Source: Rhizobium sp. Q54 (GTDB lineage: Bacteria; Pseudomonadota; Alphaproteobacteria; UBA2966; CAIVPW01). From it: a stretch of 64,000 bases of DNA. Both the position numbers and the translations under genes were made by a program. The stretch lies in NCBI GenBank assembly GCA_945947575.1, contig CAMEYM010000008.1, positions 1 to 64,000 on the forward strand. The letters are read 5' to 3'. The notes under the pieces were generated by a model that worked only from the letters and a program-made list of their open reading frames with translations, searched no databases and was not told the DNA's origin. This document shows, in pieces, positions 1 to 9,342 of the stretch. The number at the start of each line of letters is the position of its first letter. Positions within the stretch are counted from its first letter, which is position 1.

Positions 1-129
1 GGGCGGGAACACCATCGGCGCCTGGGGCGTCAGCACGGCGGCGGGCGCAGGCGGACCGGGCGGCGGCGCGGGTGGGACCGCGCACGCGGCGAGCGCCAAC
101 AATGCCGCGACGAGAGCAAGACGCTTCAT
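1..129 (-). CDS. Putative lipoprotein (3' part outside window)
   Basis: The first 43 codons of a minus-strand gene are visible and run off the left edge of the window. The N-terminus MKRLALVAALLALAAC has a positive start, a hydrophobic core and an L-A-A-C lipobox, so residue Cys16 should be the lipidated cysteine of an outer- or inner-membrane lipoprotein. After it comes a Pro/Ala-rich stretch typical of a flexible linker. Its ATG overlaps the TGA of the EI24 gene by the ATGA arrangement, so the two are probably co-transcribed and translationally coupled. The function cannot be read from the part available. Confidence 0.7.
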   Translation of the reverse strand, partial: MKRLALVAALLALAACAVPPAPPPGPPAPAAVLTPQAPMVFPP

Positions 130-827
130 GACCGATCGAGCCGGTGGAACAGGTGCACCATCGCAGCGGCGCCGAGCATGGGCGCGAAGAAATTGACGAC
201 GGGGATGGCGAACACCAAAGCGACGATCACGCCGGCAAGGAAGAAGAGGCCGCGATGGGCGCGGCGCATGTCGCGCGCGTCGAGCGGGTCCAGGTGGCGG
301 TGCGCCACCATCTCGAAGTACTCACGGCCGAGAAGGTAGCCGTTGACCGCGAGGAAGACCACCGGTGCGAGGAACGCGGTGAACAGGAGGAAGATGTAGA
401 GCGGCAACAGCACGAGGTTGAGCGTGATGACGAACAGGGCGAAGCGCGCACTGGCTATCACGCCGGCAAGCCACGACGGCGAGCGCTCGGACACGCGATC
501 GGGGTAATGACGCCGCTCCACGGCGTCCACCAGGCCTTCGATCATCGTGCCGGCGACGAAGGTCGCCACGGCCGGGAACAGCAACCAGACGACCACCAGG
601 GTGGCGAGGCCGCCGAGGAAATCGAGGACCGCCTGGATCCAGCCGGCCTGGTCGGTGGTGAAGTAGCCGATCGCGGCCTGCACCACGATCGCCAGGACGA
701 CGAAGGCGGCGATGGTGAAGCCGAGGGTGCGCCACAGGATGCTGCGCGCCGCGGGGGCGCGCACGTCGGCACTCGCCGTGCGGAAGGCTTCGAGCAGCGA
801 CATGGGGCGCGGCGCTTGTGCGGGCAT
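126..827 (-). CDS. EI24 domain-containing membrane protein
   Basis: This 233-residue protein has several strongly hydrophobic segments (about residues 35-55, 70-95, 125-160 and 197-222) and the pattern of EI24/CysZ-like integral membrane proteins, including the N-L-V-x-x-P-L-Y-x-F motif region near residues 137-146 and a short acidic-basic loop (REYFEMVAHRH) before the last membrane pair. Members act in the inner membrane; CysZ transports sulfate, but the family is broad and the substrate here is unknown. It precedes a lipoprotein gene in the same operon. An inner ATG at 803 is an alternative start. It is divergent from the adenosine kinase gene with a 60-bp gap. Confidence 0.75.
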   Translation of the reverse strand: MPAQAPRPMSLLEAFRTASADVRAPAARSILWRTLGFTIAAFVVLAIVVQAAIGYFTTDQAGWIQAVLDFLGGLATLVVVWLLFPAVATFVAGTMIEGLVDAVERRHYPDRVSERSPSWLAGVIASARFALFVITLNLVLLPLYIFLLFTAFLAPVVFLAVNGYLLGREYFEMVAHRHLDPLDARDMRRAHRGLFFLAGVIVALVFAIPVVNFFAPMLGAAAMVHLFHRLDRS

Positions 828-887
828 CTATGCTTCTTATACTGCGGCCCTTGCGCGTGGGTGCGCGCACCGAATCTCGGGGGTCCA

Positions 888-1886
888 ATGCCACAACAGC
901 TCGACGTCGTCGCCATCGGCAATGCCATCGTGGACGTGCTCAGCAATGCCGACGACGCGTTCGTGTCCAAGCACGGCTTGGCCAAGGGGTCGATGACCCT
1001 GATCGATGCGGCGCAGGCCGACAAGCTCTATGCCGCCATGGGCCCCGGCAAGGAAGTGTCGGGCGGGTCGGCCGCCAACACCATCGCGGGGCTCGCGGCG
1101 CTCGGCGCCAAGTGCGGCTTCATCGGACGGGTGCGCAACGACCAACTCGGCGAGGTCTACCAGCACGACCTGCGCGCCGGCGGCGTCGAGTTCACGACGC
1201 CGATGGCGAAGAGCGGACCGGGCACGGGACGCTGCTACATCCTGGTGACGCCGGACGCCCAACGCACGATGAACACCTACCTGGGCGCGTCGGTGGAGCT
1301 GGGGCCCGCCGAAGTGGACGCGGACCTCGTTGGCCGCGCGCGCATTCTCTACCTCGAGGGCTACCTGTGGGACCGGCCGGGCGCCAAGGAAGCGTTCCGC
1401 AAGGCGTCCGACATCGCGCGCGCCAAGGGCGCCAAGGTGGCGTTCAGTCTGTCCGACTCGTTCTGCGTCAACCGCTGGCGCGACGAGTTCCGCGAGCTGA
1501 TCGAGACGCACGTCGACATCCTGTTCGCCAACGAGGCGGAGGTCACCGCGCTGTACCAGGTGAATACCTTCGAGGAAGCCGTGCCGATGGTGCGTGCGCA
1601 TACCGAGGTCGCGGCGCTGACGCGCTCGGAGAAGGGCGCGGTGATCGTGCGCGGCCAGGAAGTGGCGACGGTCGCCGCCGAGCGCATCGCCAAGGTGGTG
1701 GACACCACCGGCGCCGGCGACTTGTACGCAGCCGGGTTCCTGTACGGCCTGATTCGCGGCAAGGACCTCGCCACCGCGGGACGCATGGGCGCGATCGCCG
1801 CCGCGGAAATCATCAGCCACTTCGGTGCGCGCGCCGAGATGCCGCTCAAGGACCTGATGAAGAAGCAACTCGGCGCGGCGGTCTGA
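888..1886 (+). CDS. Adenosine kinase / PfkB-family sugar kinase
   Basis: This 332-residue protein belongs to the ribokinase (PfkB) family, and the adenosine-kinase-like branch is the best match. It would phosphorylate adenosine (or a related nucleoside or sugar) with ATP in purine salvage. The first family signature is the Gly-rich stretch GGSAANTIAGLAALG (about residues 57-71). The second, near residues 275-290, is DTTGAGDLYAAGF, whose last Asp is the catalytic base and whose GAGD forms the anion hole. The reading frame stays open upstream, but the ATG at 888 gives the normal family N-terminus (an LDVVAIGNAIVDV strand), and the upstream part is antisense to the EI24 gene. Substrate specificity is inferred. 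Confidence 0.88.
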   Translation: MPQQLDVVAIGNAIVDVLSNADDAFVSKHGLAKGSMTLIDAAQADKLYAAMGPGKEVSGGSAANTIAGLAALGAKCGFIGRVRNDQLGEVYQHDLRAGGVEFTTPMAKSGPGTGRCYILVTPDAQRTMNTYLGASVELGPAEVDADLVGRARILYLEGYLWDRPGAKEAFRKASDIARAKGAKVAFSLSDSFCVNRWRDEFRELIETHVDILFANEAEVTALYQVNTFEEAVPMVRAHTEVAALTRSEKGAVIVRGQEVATVAAERIAKVVDTTGAGDLYAAGFLYGLIRGKDLATAGRMGAIAAAEIISHFGARAEMPLKDLMKKQLGAAV

Positions 1887-1997
1887 GGGCGGCGAATTTC
1901 TTCGCAGAGTACGGTGGCTACGGGCGAAATACGGGGCGGTCGCGCCTCGCTGGCTGCCGTTACAGCCTGTGGCGGAGTGGCCACGCCGACGGTCTCG

Positions 1998-2016
1998 CCC
2001 GCATAGAATATGCGGG
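1998..2016. repeat. Perfect inverted repeat (8-bp arms)
   Basis: CCCGCATA and TATGCGGG flank a 3-base loop between the convergent adenosine kinase gene and the DUF6998-like gene. No T-run follows on either strand, so it is not a standard intrinsic terminator. It may be a transcript-end hairpin or a protein site. Nothing else recognisable lies in 1887-2119. Confidence 0.4.
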
Positions 2017-2119
2017 ATATATGCAGATAACCGGGGCGTGATCGTCGGGGCGGTGCTCACGAACAGTATATGGTGCGCGACACAGTTCGTGTCAAGGCGT
2101 CATGATGCTCGCTGGAACG

Positions 2120-2579
2120 CTAGATCGTGACCGCCTTCAGCTCCTCGGTTACATCGCGCACACCACGCGCAGTCCAAACGTCGTCTCGGAGTAGGAACCT
2201 GTGGCTGTTGGTGTGCTTCACGAACGAAGCGCGTTCGGCGACGACCGCCGCCGAAATAATTGCGGCTCGAAGATATGGTGTAGTCGGCAGCGAAAAGGAC
2301 GCCGGCCAAGAAGTCGAAGGGCGCGCCATCAAGGTTGCGGATCGCTGACATTTGCCGCGATGCGTTGAGCCGAGAGAGACGGCGCCCCTTGATCTGATAG
2401 CGCTTGCCGCCCCTTCCGATCGCATCGACGCTGCGACTGGAATTGCCGGACTGCTTCCATCCGAACGCCCTGCAGAAGAGAGTTTCCGCAACATCGCCAA
2501 CTGGGTTGTTCGAACTGCGCACAATGTTGCGGGCGCGCAACTCGTCCATGATCTTTGCGTGCAGAGCCAGCAGGTCCAT
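2120..2579 (-). pseudogene. DUF6998-like protein, frameshifted
   Basis: Two minus-strand frames together make one protein. From the ATG at 2579 the first frame reads through a conserved NPVGDVAETLFCRAFGW segment and a basic GKRYQIKGRR segment to about ADYTI. The rest (RAAI.., then ASFVKHTNSHRFLLRDDVW to DVTEEL) continues in the +1 frame and stops at 2120. The switch point lies near 2270-2278, so one extra base (or two missing) breaks the gene. The combined length, about 152 residues, suits the DUF6998 family of unknown function, which I recall as often found beside mobile or restriction-type genes. It is either a decaying gene or a sequencing error. Confidence 0.65.
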
Positions 2580-2624
2580 CGCCCCCTTCGAGGTCAGTCC
2601 CTTCGTTGACTTCTCCCAGCCCCG

Positions 2625-2984
2625 CTAGCGAAGCACCATAGGCCCGACGTTGGCGCCACCGAGGATGTGGATGTGGAAGTGCGGCACTTCCTGGCCGCCG
2701 TTGACGCCCGTGTTGGCGACGAGGCGGTAGCCGGCGTCGAGGACGCCAGCCGCTTTGGCCGCCGCGGTGACGGCTTTGTAGAAGCCGGTCTGCTCGGCGG
2801 CGGAGGCGCGGGTGGTGAAGTCGGTGAAGTCCGCGTACTTGCCCTTGGGGATCACCAGCACGTGCACCGGGCGCGCGGGATGGATGTCGTGGAAGGCGAG
2901 GGCGTGTTCGTTCTCGAAGACCTTCTTCGAGGGAATCTCGCCGCGCAGAATCTTGGCGAACACGTTGTTGTCGTCGTAGGCCAT
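2625..2984 (-). CDS. HIT family (HinT-like) nucleotide hydrolase
   Basis: This 119-residue protein is a histidine-triad protein of the HinT (purine nucleoside phosphoramidase) branch. The active-site motif HFHIH (H-x-H-x-H) lies near residue 105, followed by GGANVG. The N-terminal half has the family pattern VFAKILRGEIPSKKVFEN and the nucleotide-binding stretch DIHPARPVHVLVIPK. The ATG at 2984 is preceded by GAGGAAC on the minus strand. It is the last gene after hisE in the histidine cluster, a common alphaproteobacterial arrangement, though its hydrolase role is not a step of histidine synthesis. Confidence 0.92.
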   Translation of the reverse strand: MAYDDNNVFAKILRGEIPSKKVFENEHALAFHDIHPARPVHVLVIPKGKYADFTDFTTRASAAEQTGFYKAVTAAAKAAGVLDAGYRLVANTGVNGGQEVPHFHIHILGGANVGPMVLR

Positions 2985-3029
2985 CGTTCGTTCCTCAAGT
3001 TCAGCGAGCAGCGCGACCCCCCATCCCAG

Positions 3030-3052
3030 CCTTCCCCCGCAAGGGGGGAAGG
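3030..3052. repeat. G/C hairpin repeat in hisE-HIT gap
   Basis: CCTTCCCCC and GGGGGAAGG form a 9-bp perfect stem with a 5-base loop in the 86-bp gap between hisE and the HIT gene. The neighbouring CCCATCCCAGCC text resembles the short interspersed palindromes common in GC-rich proteobacterial genomes. No second copy was found in the window, so the repeat status is an inference. Confidence 0.4.
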
Positions 3053-3070
3053 GGCCGACCGCGACAACCT

Positions 3071-3391
3071 CTAACCTTTGCGGGCGGCTTTCTCGGCGAG
3101 GCCTGACGTGCCTTCGCGGCGTTCGAGTTCGGCGAGGACGTCGGCGGGGGAGATGCCGCCGTCGGCCCATAGGACCATCAGGTGATAGAGGAGGTCGGCG
3201 CTCTCTTTGACCACGGCGTTGCGGTCGTCCTGCATAGCGGCGATCACCAGCTCGACCGCTTCCTCACCGACCTTGCGCGCGATGGCGGGCGGGCCTTTGG
3301 CGAACAGGCTGGTCGTGTAGCTGGTGGCGGGGTCGCCGCCGCGGCGGTCGAGGATGGTGGTGAACAGCCGGTCGAGAATGGTTTGGGGCAT
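3071..3391 (-). CDS. hisE: Phosphoribosyl-ATP pyrophosphatase
   Basis: This 106-residue protein catalyses the second step of histidine synthesis, hydrolysing phosphoribosyl-ATP to phosphoribosyl-AMP and pyrophosphate. The MazG-like all-helical fold is shown by GEEAVELVIAA (residues about 42-52) and the second acidic motif KESADLLYHLMVLW (about 62-75), which together coordinate Mg. The length is normal for a stand-alone HisE. It follows hisF by 5 bases in the his operon, so it is co-transcribed. The ATG at 3391 is the only good start. Confidence 0.95.
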   Translation of the reverse strand: MPQTILDRLFTTILDRRGGDPATSYTTSLFAKGPPAIARKVGEEAVELVIAAMQDDRNAVVKESADLLYHLMVLWADGGISPADVLAELERREGTSGLAEKAARKG

Positions 3392-3396
3392 TTGTC

Positions 3397-4155
3397 CTAC
3401 TCTCGCATCGCGACGCCGTGGTCGGCCAGATAGCGCTTGGCGGACGGGATGGCGACCTGGCCGAAGTGGAAGATGCTGGCGGCCAGCACCGCGGAAGCGT
3501 GGCCCTGGGTGATGCCTTCCAGGAGGTGCTGCTCGGTGCCGGCGCCGCCGGAGGCGATGACGGGCACGGTCACTGCGTCTGCGACGGCGCGCGTGAGCGC
3601 GAGGTCATAGCCGTTCTTGGTGCCGTCGCGATCCATCGAGGTCAGCAGGATTTCACCGGCGCCGAGCGCGACAACCTGGTGCGCCCATTCGATGGCGTCG
3701 AGGTTCGCATTCTTGCGGCCGCCGTGGGTGAAGACGCCCCACCGGCCGGGCGCGACCTGCTTCGCGTCGATGGCGACGACGATGCACTGGCTGCCGAATT
3801 TCTCGGAAGCCTCTTTCACCACGTTCGGGTTGGCGACGGCGGCGGTGTTGATGCCGACCTTGTCAGCGCCGGCGAGCAGGAGCTTGCGGACGTCCTGGGG
3901 CGTGCGCACGCCGCCGCCGACGGTGACCGGCATGAAGCACGCCTCGGCGGTGCGGGCGACGACTTCGAACAACGCGTCGCGGCCTTCGTGGCTGGCGCTG
4001 ATGTCGAGGTAGCAGAGCTCGTCGGCGCCCTCGGCGTCGTAGCGGCGCGCCTGGGCGACGGGATCGCCGGCATCGCGGTGGTTGACGTATTCGACGCCTT
4101 TGACGACACGGCCTTCGTGCACGTCGAGGCAGGCGATGATGCGCGGCTTCAGCAT
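3397..4155 (-). CDS. hisF: Imidazole glycerol phosphate synthase cyclase subunit
   Basis: This 252-residue TIM-barrel protein is the cyclase half of IGP synthase. It uses ammonia made by HisH to turn PRFAR into imidazole glycerol phosphate and AICAR. The N-terminus [20 protein letters not shown] carries the catalytic Asp of the C-L-D-V strand. The second catalytic Asp lies in [15 protein letters not shown], and phosphate-binding GGG (VTVGGGV) and ASGGAG motifs are present. The reading frame is open further upstream, but this start gives the standard N-terminus. AICAR released here is the substrate of PurH, encoded at 44641. Confidence 0.96.
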   Translation of the reverse strand: MLKPRIIACLDVHEGRVVKGVEYVNHRDAGDPVAQARRYDAEGADELCYLDISASHEGRDALFEVVARTAEACFMPVTVGGGVRTPQDVRKLLLAGADKVGINTAAVANPNVVKEASEKFGSQCIVVAIDAKQVAPGRWGVFTHGGRKNANLDAIEWAHQVVALGAGEILLTSMDRDGTKNGYDLALTRAVADAVTVPVIASGGAGTEQHLLEGITQGHASAVLAASIFHFGQVAIPSAKRYLADHGVAMRE

Positions 4156-4181
4156 GTGAACCGACCCATAGGGGCCGCAGA

Positions 4182-4913
4182 CTACATCAGAGCGAGCGCC
4201 TGGGCCGGATCGATGCGGCCGTCGTAGAGGGCGCGGCCGGTGATGACGCCGACGATGCCGGGCGCGCGGCCCTGGACCTTGGCCCACTTGAGGCGGCGCA
4301 GGTCGTCGAGGCTGGTGACGCCGCCCGAGGCGATGATGGGCGTCGAGGTGGCGCGGGCGAGCTCGACCGTGGCCTCGACGTTCATGCCCTTCATGGCGCC
4401 GTCGCGATCGATATCGGTGTGGATGATGGCGGCGACGCCGCAATCCTCGAACTGGCGGGCGAGGGCGAACACCGTGACGTCGGAGCTCATCGCCCAGCCT
4501 TCGACGGCGACGCGGCCGGCGCGGGCGTCGATGCCGACGGCGATGCGGCCCGGCCACTTCTTGCACGCCTCGCGCACGAGCTCGGGCTCGCGCAGGGCAA
4601 CGGTGCCGAGCACGACGCGGGCGACGCCCTTGTCGAGCCACGTCTCGATCGCGGCGAGGGTGCGGATGCCGCCGCCGAGCTGGATGCGCAGCGGCGTCGC
4701 TTTCAGGATCGATTCAACGGCGGCGCCGTTGACGGGCTGTCCGGTGAACGCGCCGTTCAGATCGACGACGTGGATCCAGCTGAAGCCCTGCTGCGCGAAC
4801 GTGCGCGCCTGGGCGGCGGGATCGGTGTTGAACACCGTCGCCTGCTCCATGTCGCCGCGCACCAGGCGCACGCAATTGCCATCCTTCAGATCGATCGCCG
4901 GGAAGAGGATCAA
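4182..4913 (-). CDS. hisA: ProFAR isomerase
   Basis: This 243-residue TIM-barrel enzyme isomerises ProFAR to PRFAR, the substrate of HisF/HisH. It has the family N-terminus [16 protein letters not shown] with the catalytic Asp in strand 1, the phosphate motif QLGGGIR, and the second catalytic Asp in [12 protein letters not shown]. The start is a TTG at 4913, the only initiator that gives the normal N-terminus. Its last two bases overlap the TGA of the upstream GNAT gene (TTGA), implying translational coupling. hisF follows after 26 bases. Confidence 0.94.
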   Translation of the reverse strand: MILFPAIDLKDGNCVRLVRGDMEQATVFNTDPAAQARTFAQQGFSWIHVVDLNGAFTGQPVNGAAVESILKATPLRIQLGGGIRTLAAIETWLDKGVARVVLGTVALREPELVREACKKWPGRIAVGIDARAGRVAVEGWAMSSDVTVFALARQFEDCGVAAIIHTDIDRDGAMKGMNVEATVELARATSTPIIASGGVTSLDDLRRLKWAKVQGRAPGIVGVITGRALYDGRIDPAQALALM

Positions 4914-5476
4914 GTCGGCACGATCCTTGGCCGCGGCCTGATCTCCTTGGAGTAGTAGTGGCCGACGATGAACTGGCCGTTGGCCTTGGCATACTTCTGC
5001 TTGGTCGCCCAGCGCACGAAGCCGTGGCTCTCGTAGAGCGAGATGGCGGCCGTCTGCGTGTCGCGCACGTTGAGCTCGATCGCTTCGAAGCCGCGCTCGG
5101 CGGCGCGCTCGTCGATGGCGCGCAGCATGCCGCGCGCCAGCCCGTGGCCGCGCGCCGACGGCGCCAGGAAGAACGTGGTTATCATGGCGGCGAACGCCTG
5201 CGCCTCGTTGTTGGCGGGCGGGCGCACCAGCTGGCCGGAGCCGACGATGGTGCCGTCGTAGCGCGCCACGACGAGCTCGCGCTCCGGCACCAGCAGCACG
5301 CCGCGCCAGTACGCCTCGAGCTTTTCGCGCGGCGGCGGCTTGAGCCAGCCGAAGCCGTTGCCGTCGAGGATCGCCTGCTCGGTGGCGACGCACAGGTCTT
5401 CCAGATCGGTGCCGGTGAAGCGCGTCAGCCACTCGACGTGGGTGCTGACCGGATGGGTCTCGATCTCCGCCGCCAT
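4910..5476 (-). CDS. GNAT family N-acetyltransferase
   Basis: This protein of about 188 residues has the GNAT fold. The acetyl-CoA pyrophosphate loop is [15 protein letters not shown] (near residues 108-122), followed by the [20 protein letters not shown] signature of the last strand-helix pair (near residues 133-152). The substrate is unknown. It sits between hisH and hisA, and its TGA overlaps the TTG of hisA, so it is part of the histidine transcript. The ATG at 5476 follows an AGGGAC stretch; an upstream in-frame ATG at 5530 would overlap the hisH 3' end and is less likely. A role in modifying a histidine-pathway or protein amino group is possible but not shown. Confidence 0.85.
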   Translation of the reverse strand: MAAEIETHPVSTHVEWLTRFTGTDLEDLCVATEQAILDGNGFGWLKPPPREKLEAYWRGVLLVPERELVVARYDGTIVGSGQLVRPPANNEAQAFAAMITTFFLAPSARGHGLARGMLRAIDERAAERGFEAIELNVRDTQTAAISLYESHGFVRWATKQKYAKANGQFIVGHYYSKEIRPRPRIVPT

Positions 5477-5517
5477 TTCAGTGTCCCTCGGAAGTATGCG
5501 TTCCAGCGCCTGCGGCG

Positions 5518-6168
5518 CTAGGGACGCCACTCCAGGAAGTTCCCGATAAGCTGGAGGCCGACGGCCTGGCTCTTCTCGGGGTGGAACTGCGTACCGACGA
5601 TATTGTCGCGGCCGACGATGGCGGCAAGATCGCCGCCGTAAGAAACGGTGGCGAGCATGTCCGACGCGCGCTTCGGCCGCACGGCGTAGCTGTGCACGAA
5701 GTACGCGTGCGCGCCGGTCGCGACGCCGGCCAAGACGGGGTGGCGCGCGGTGACGGTGAGATCGTTCCAGCCCATGTGCGGGACCTTGAGGTGCTCGTCT
5801 TCGTTGGGCTCGATCTCGGTGACGTCGCCGGCGATCCAGCCCAGGCCGCGATGCTCGCCGTGCTCGAAGCCGCGCTCGGCGAGGAGCTGCATGCCGACGC
5901 AGATGCCGAGGAACGGCCTGCCCCGCTTGGTCACCGTCTCTTCGAGCGCATCGACCATGCCGGGGACCGCATCGAGACCGCGGCGGCAGTCGGCGAAGGC
6001 GCCGACGCCCGGCAGCACGACGCGCTCGGCGGTGCGCACGGCGTCCGCATCGGACGTGACCGCGACCTCGCCCTTGTAGGCGCGCTCGCGCGCGACCCGC
6101 TCGAACGCCTTGGAGGCGGAGCGCAGATTGCCGGAGCCGTAATCGACGATGGCGACACCTAGCGCCAT
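5518..6168 (-). CDS. hisH: Imidazole glycerol phosphate synthase glutaminase subunit
   Basis: This 216-residue class I glutamine amidotransferase supplies ammonia to HisF. It has the N-terminal [13 protein letters not shown], the nucleophile-elbow motif [11 protein letters not shown] with the catalytic Cys (near residue 92), and the His-Glu pair in TQFHPEKSQ near the C-terminus. The ATG shares one base with the TGA of the preceding DUF2628 gene (TGATG), so translation is coupled. It is the normal family length. Confidence 0.96.
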   Translation of the reverse strand: MALGVAIVDYGSGNLRSASKAFERVARERAYKGEVAVTSDADAVRTAERVVLPGVGAFADCRRGLDAVPGMVDALEETVTKRGRPFLGICVGMQLLAERGFEHGEHRGLGWIAGDVTEIEPNEDEHLKVPHMGWNDLTVTARHPVLAGVATGAHAYFVHSYAVRPKRASDMLATVSYGGDLAAIVGRDNIVGTQFHPEKSQAVGLQLIGNFLEWRP

Positions 6169-6569
6169 CAGCCGTACATCGAGTTCATGGCCGCGAACAG
6201 GCGGCGCTCGGCATCGATCTGGTCGGTGCCGCTGACGATGCTGACGAGCTCGTGGCCCGAGCGCCCCAGCGACCACTGGCGCAGGTCGTTGCCGAACATG
6301 CCGAGCAGCAGCAGAAAACCGAGGCACAGCCAGAACGGGAATTCGCCGCTGCCGAGCAGATTCGGAGCGAAGGCGATACCGACGCTGGCGGCGACGAGCA
6401 GCAGGAAGATCACCCACATGCGGTTGGCCAGCGCCCACAGCGGACCGAAGAACAGCGCCGGCCAGCAGAAGCCTTCCTTCACCAGAACGTAGGAGTCCTC
6501 CGGCGTGTTGCGCGAGCGGCCCTTCGTCTTGGTCTCGACGCGGCGCTCGTAGACGGCGTAGAGACGCAT
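6168..6569 (-). CDS. DUF2628 membrane protein
   Basis: This 133-residue protein starts with a soluble stretch of about 45 residues, then two hydrophobic segments (roughly residues 52-72 and 78-92). The [19 protein letters not shown] stretch before the first of these is typical of DUF2628, an inner-membrane family of unknown role. It is wedged between hisB and hisH with no spacing (it starts one base before the hisB stop and shares one base with the hisH start). This placement is common in alphaproteobacteria and suggests co-regulation rather than a known enzymatic step. Confidence 0.85.
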   Translation of the reverse strand: MRLYAVYERRVETKTKGRSRNTPEDSYVLVKEGFCWPALFFGPLWALANRMWVIFLLLVAASVGIAFAPNLLGSGEFPFWLCLGFLLLLGMFGNDLRQWSLGRSGHELVSIVSGTDQIDAERRLFAAMNSMYG

Positions 6570-7187
6570 CTAATTCTTCTTCAGCGCAGACACGTTTCCG
6601 GACAGCACACCCTTGGTGCTGGGGACGGCGTTGGCCTTGCGCTCGTCGATCGAGAATGCTTCGCGCAGTGCGCGCGCGGTGCCTTTGAAGCACGACTCGA
6701 CGATGTGATGGCTGTTCTCGCCGTAGAGATTCTCGATGTGCAGCGTGAGGCCACAATTCTGGGCGAAGGCCTGGAAGAACTCTTTGAAGAGTTGCGTATC
6801 GATGTCGCCCAGACGCTGGGTCGGCACGATGACCTTCCAGATCAGATACGGACGATCGGAGGCGTCGAGCGCGACGCGCGTCAGCGTCTCGTCCATGGGG
6901 ATGTGCACGTCGGCGAAGCGGCGGATGCCGCGGCGGTCGCCGAGCGCCTTGTAGATGGCCTGGCCGAGGGCGATGCCGGTGTCCTCGGTGGTGTGGTGGG
7001 CGTCGATGTGCAGGTCGCCCTTGGCCTCGACCGTGATGTCGATGAGGGAGTGGCGCGACAGCTGCTCGAGCATGTGGTCGAGGAAGCCGATGCCGGTGGA
7101 CACCTTGTAGACGCCGGTCCCGTCGAGGTTCACCTCAACGCGGATACGGGTCTCGGTGGTGCTGCGTTCGACGGAAGCCTTGCGCAT
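6570..7187 (-). CDS. hisB: Imidazoleglycerol-phosphate dehydratase
   Basis: This 205-residue enzyme dehydrates imidazole glycerol phosphate to imidazole acetol phosphate, the sixth step of histidine synthesis. The two Mn-binding motifs are present: [12 protein letters not shown] near residue 75 and the matching [12 protein letters not shown] near residue 163, plus the early FLDHML. It is the monofunctional form, without the phosphatase domain. The ATG at 7187 gives the usual [13 protein letters not shown] start. It is the first gene of the minus-strand his operon, so the operon promoter should lie in 7188-7369, which it shares with the divergent hslV. Confidence 0.96.
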   Translation of the reverse strand: MRKASVERSTTETRIRVEVNLDGTGVYKVSTGIGFLDHMLEQLSRHSLIDITVEAKGDLHIDAHHTTEDTGIALGQAIYKALGDRRGIRRFADVHIPMDETLTRVALDASDRPYLIWKVIVPTQRLGDIDTQLFKEFFQAFAQNCGLTLHIENLYGENSHHIVESCFKGTARALREAFSIDERKANAVPSTKGVLSGNVSALKKN

Positions 7188-7288
7188 GCTGGAATCCCTG
7201 CGGAATTCGGCCCCTATAGCAGGAAGACCCCGCGGAATCCATGGGCTTAGGCCGTGGTGCGGTGGCCTGTCCCTAGTGTCGGGCCGTC

Positions 7289-7316
7289 CTTGACGAGGGT
7301 CGGACCCTCCCCACAT
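7289..7316 (+). promoter_or_regulatory. Candidate heat-shock (sigma-32) promoter of hslVU
   Basis: CTTGACG (7289-7295), a 13-base spacer and CCCCACAT (7309-7316) match the RpoH pattern CTTGAAA-N13-CCCCATNT closely. The element lies 54 bases before the hslV ATG in the correct orientation. HslVU is a classic RpoH target, so sequence and context agree. Confidence 0.6.
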
Positions 7317-7369
7317 CTTGAGCCTCGTTCCTGGCCGCACGGCGGCCGATCCACCCCAGTTGAGGCGGC

Positions 7370-7915
7370 ATGGCGGAACCCACCCCCGCGTGGCACGGCA
7401 CCACCATCATTTCGGTGCGCAAGAACGGCAAGGTCGTCATCGCCGGCGACGGCCAGGTGACCATGAAGGACACGATCCTGAAGGGGACGGCCGTCAAGGT
7501 GCGGCGGCTCAAGGGCGACAACGTCATCGCCGGGTTCGCGGGCGCCACCGCCGACGCCTTTACGTTGTTCGAGCGGCTCGAGGCGCGGCTGGAGAAGCAT
7601 CCCGGGCAGCTGACGCGGGCATGCGTCGAACTCGCCAAGGATTGGCGGACGGACCGCTACCTGCGGCGTCTCGAAGCGATCATGGCGGTGGCGGACAAGA
7701 GCGTCAGCCTGATCCTGTCGGGCACCGGCGATGTGGTGGAGCCGGATGACCAGCTGATCGGCATCGGCTCGGGCGGCAATTACGCGCTCGCTGCGGCGCG
7801 CGCGCTGCTCGATCGCGCCGATATGGACGCGGAGGCGATCGCGCGGCGGTCGCTGGAGATCGCCGCCGGCATCTGCGTGTACACCAACAATCACGTCACA
7901 TTGGAAACCCTGTAA
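7370..7915 (+). CDS. hslV: ATP-dependent protease peptidase subunit HslV
   Basis: This 181-residue protein is the proteolytic subunit of the HslVU (ClpQY) complex in the cytoplasm. After a short propeptide ending in WHG, the mature N-terminal Thr (TTIISVRK) is the catalytic nucleophile. The Lys of VIAGDGQVT and the [14 protein letters not shown] segment are typical of the family. hslU follows after 3 bases. A heat-shock-type promoter lies just upstream. Confidence 0.96.
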   Translation: MAEPTPAWHGTTIISVRKNGKVVIAGDGQVTMKDTILKGTAVKVRRLKGDNVIAGFAGATADAFTLFERLEARLEKHPGQLTRACVELAKDWRTDRYLRRLEAIMAVADKSVSLILSGTGDVVEPDDQLIGIGSGGNYALAAARALLDRADMDAEAIARRSLEIAAGICVYTNNHVTLETL

Positions 7916-7918
7916 GGC

Positions 7919-9247
7919 ATGGCGGACTTTTCCCCGCGCGAAATCGTCTCCGAACTCGATCGCTACATCGTCGGCCAGCGCGATGCGAAGCGCGCGGTCG
8001 CCATCGCGCTCCGCAGCCGCTGGCGGCGCCAGCGCACGCTGGAAGACCTGCGCGACGAGATCCTGCCGAAGAACATCCTAATGATCGGGCCGACGGGCGT
8101 CGGCAAGACGGAGATTTCGCGCAGGCTCGCGCGGCTCGCCAACGCGCCGTTCATCAAGGTCGAGGCAACCAAGTTCACCGAGGTCGGCTACGTCGGGCGC
8201 GACGTCGAGCAGATCATCCGCGACCTGGTCGAGTCGGCCATCGCCATGGAGCGCGAGCGCGGGCGCTCCGCCGTATCGGCGAAAGCCGAAGCCGCGGCGG
8301 AGGAGCGTCTGCTCGACGCGCTGGTGGGACCGTCGGCGGGTGACAACACGCGTCAGGCGTTCCGCAAGCGGCTGCGCGAGGGCGAGCTCGGCGACAAGCC
8401 GATCGAGATCGAGATGGCGGAGACGGGTGGCGCCGGCGCGGGCGGCATGCCGACGTTCGACATCCCCGGCGTGCCGGGCGGCCAGATGGGGATGATCAAT
8501 CTGAACGACATCCTCGGCAAGGCGTTCGGCAAGCGCACGCGCAAGCATCGCACCACCGTGGACGAAGCGTGGCGCACGCTGGTGACCGAGGAGGGCGACA
8601 AGCTGGTCGACCCCGAGAAGACGACGCGCGCGGCAATAGACGCGGTGCAGCAGAACGGCATCGTGTTCCTGGACGAGATCGACAAGATCGTCGGCCGCGA
8701 TTCGGAGCACGGCTACATGAGCGCGGGCGTCAGCCGCGAGGGCGTGCAGCGCGACTTGCTGCCGCTGATCGAAGGCACCACCGTGGCGACGAAGTACGGG
8801 CCGGTGAAGACGGACCACATCCTGTTCATCGCATCCGGCGCGTTCCATCTGTCGAAGCCATCGGACTTGCTGCCGGAGCTGCAGGGGCGGTTGCCGATTC
8901 GCGTCGAGCTGCAGGCGCTGACGCGCGATGACTTCCGCCGCATCCTGACCGAGCCGGAGAACAGCTTGATCCGGCAATACACGGCGCTGCTCGCCACTGA
9001 AGAGGTGACGGTGCAGTTCAGCGACGATGCGATCGACGAAATCGCGACGATCGCCGCCGAGGTGAATTCGGGCGTCGAGAACATCGGTGCGCGGCGCCTG
9101 CACACCGTGATGGAACGGCTGCTCGACGAGATCAGCTTCACGGCATCGGACCGCGCCGGCGAGACGGTGAAGATCGACGCGGCCTACGTGCGCGCGCAGG
9201 TCGGCGCCCTGGCCAAGAACGCCGACTTGAGCCGCTTTATTCTCTAG
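7919..9247 (+). CDS. hslU: ATP-dependent protease ATPase subunit HslU
   Basis: This 442-residue AAA+ unfoldase feeds substrates into HslV. Walker A is GPTGVGKT (residues about 57-64) and Walker B is VFLDEID (about 243). The I-domain is inserted between them, and sensor-2 and C-terminal elements ([18 protein letters not shown], then the ending LSRFIL) are intact. The hydrophobic C-terminal tail is what docks into HslV, and it is complete. It is co-transcribed with hslV. Confidence 0.97.
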   Translation: MADFSPREIVSELDRYIVGQRDAKRAVAIALRSRWRRQRTLEDLRDEILPKNILMIGPTGVGKTEISRRLARLANAPFIKVEATKFTEVGYVGRDVEQIIRDLVESAIAMERERGRSAVSAKAEAAAEERLLDALVGPSAGDNTRQAFRKRLREGELGDKPIEIEMAETGGAGAGGMPTFDIPGVPGGQMGMINLNDILGKAFGKRTRKHRTTVDEAWRTLVTEEGDKLVDPEKTTRAAIDAVQQNGIVFLDEIDKIVGRDSEHGYMSAGVSREGVQRDLLPLIEGTTVATKYGPVKTDHILFIASGAFHLSKPSDLLPELQGRLPIRVELQALTRDDFRRILTEPENSLIRQYTALLATEEVTVQFSDDAIDEIATIAAEVNSGVENIGARRLHTVMERLLDEISFTASDRAGETVKIDAAYVRAQVGALAKNADLSRFIL

Positions 9248-9342
9248 CGCCGACCCCGCGCGCCTGATTGCGGCGCGGCCCCGGGGCGCCTACGTCTCTG
9301 GGAACGCGCGGCTACGGCCGCGCTCCCGGCATGGAGGCACCG

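Noticed and set aside
144-887. Upstream extension of the adenosine kinase reading frame
   Set aside because: It is antisense to the EI24 gene and rich in charged low-complexity residues; the kinase N-terminus starts at 888.
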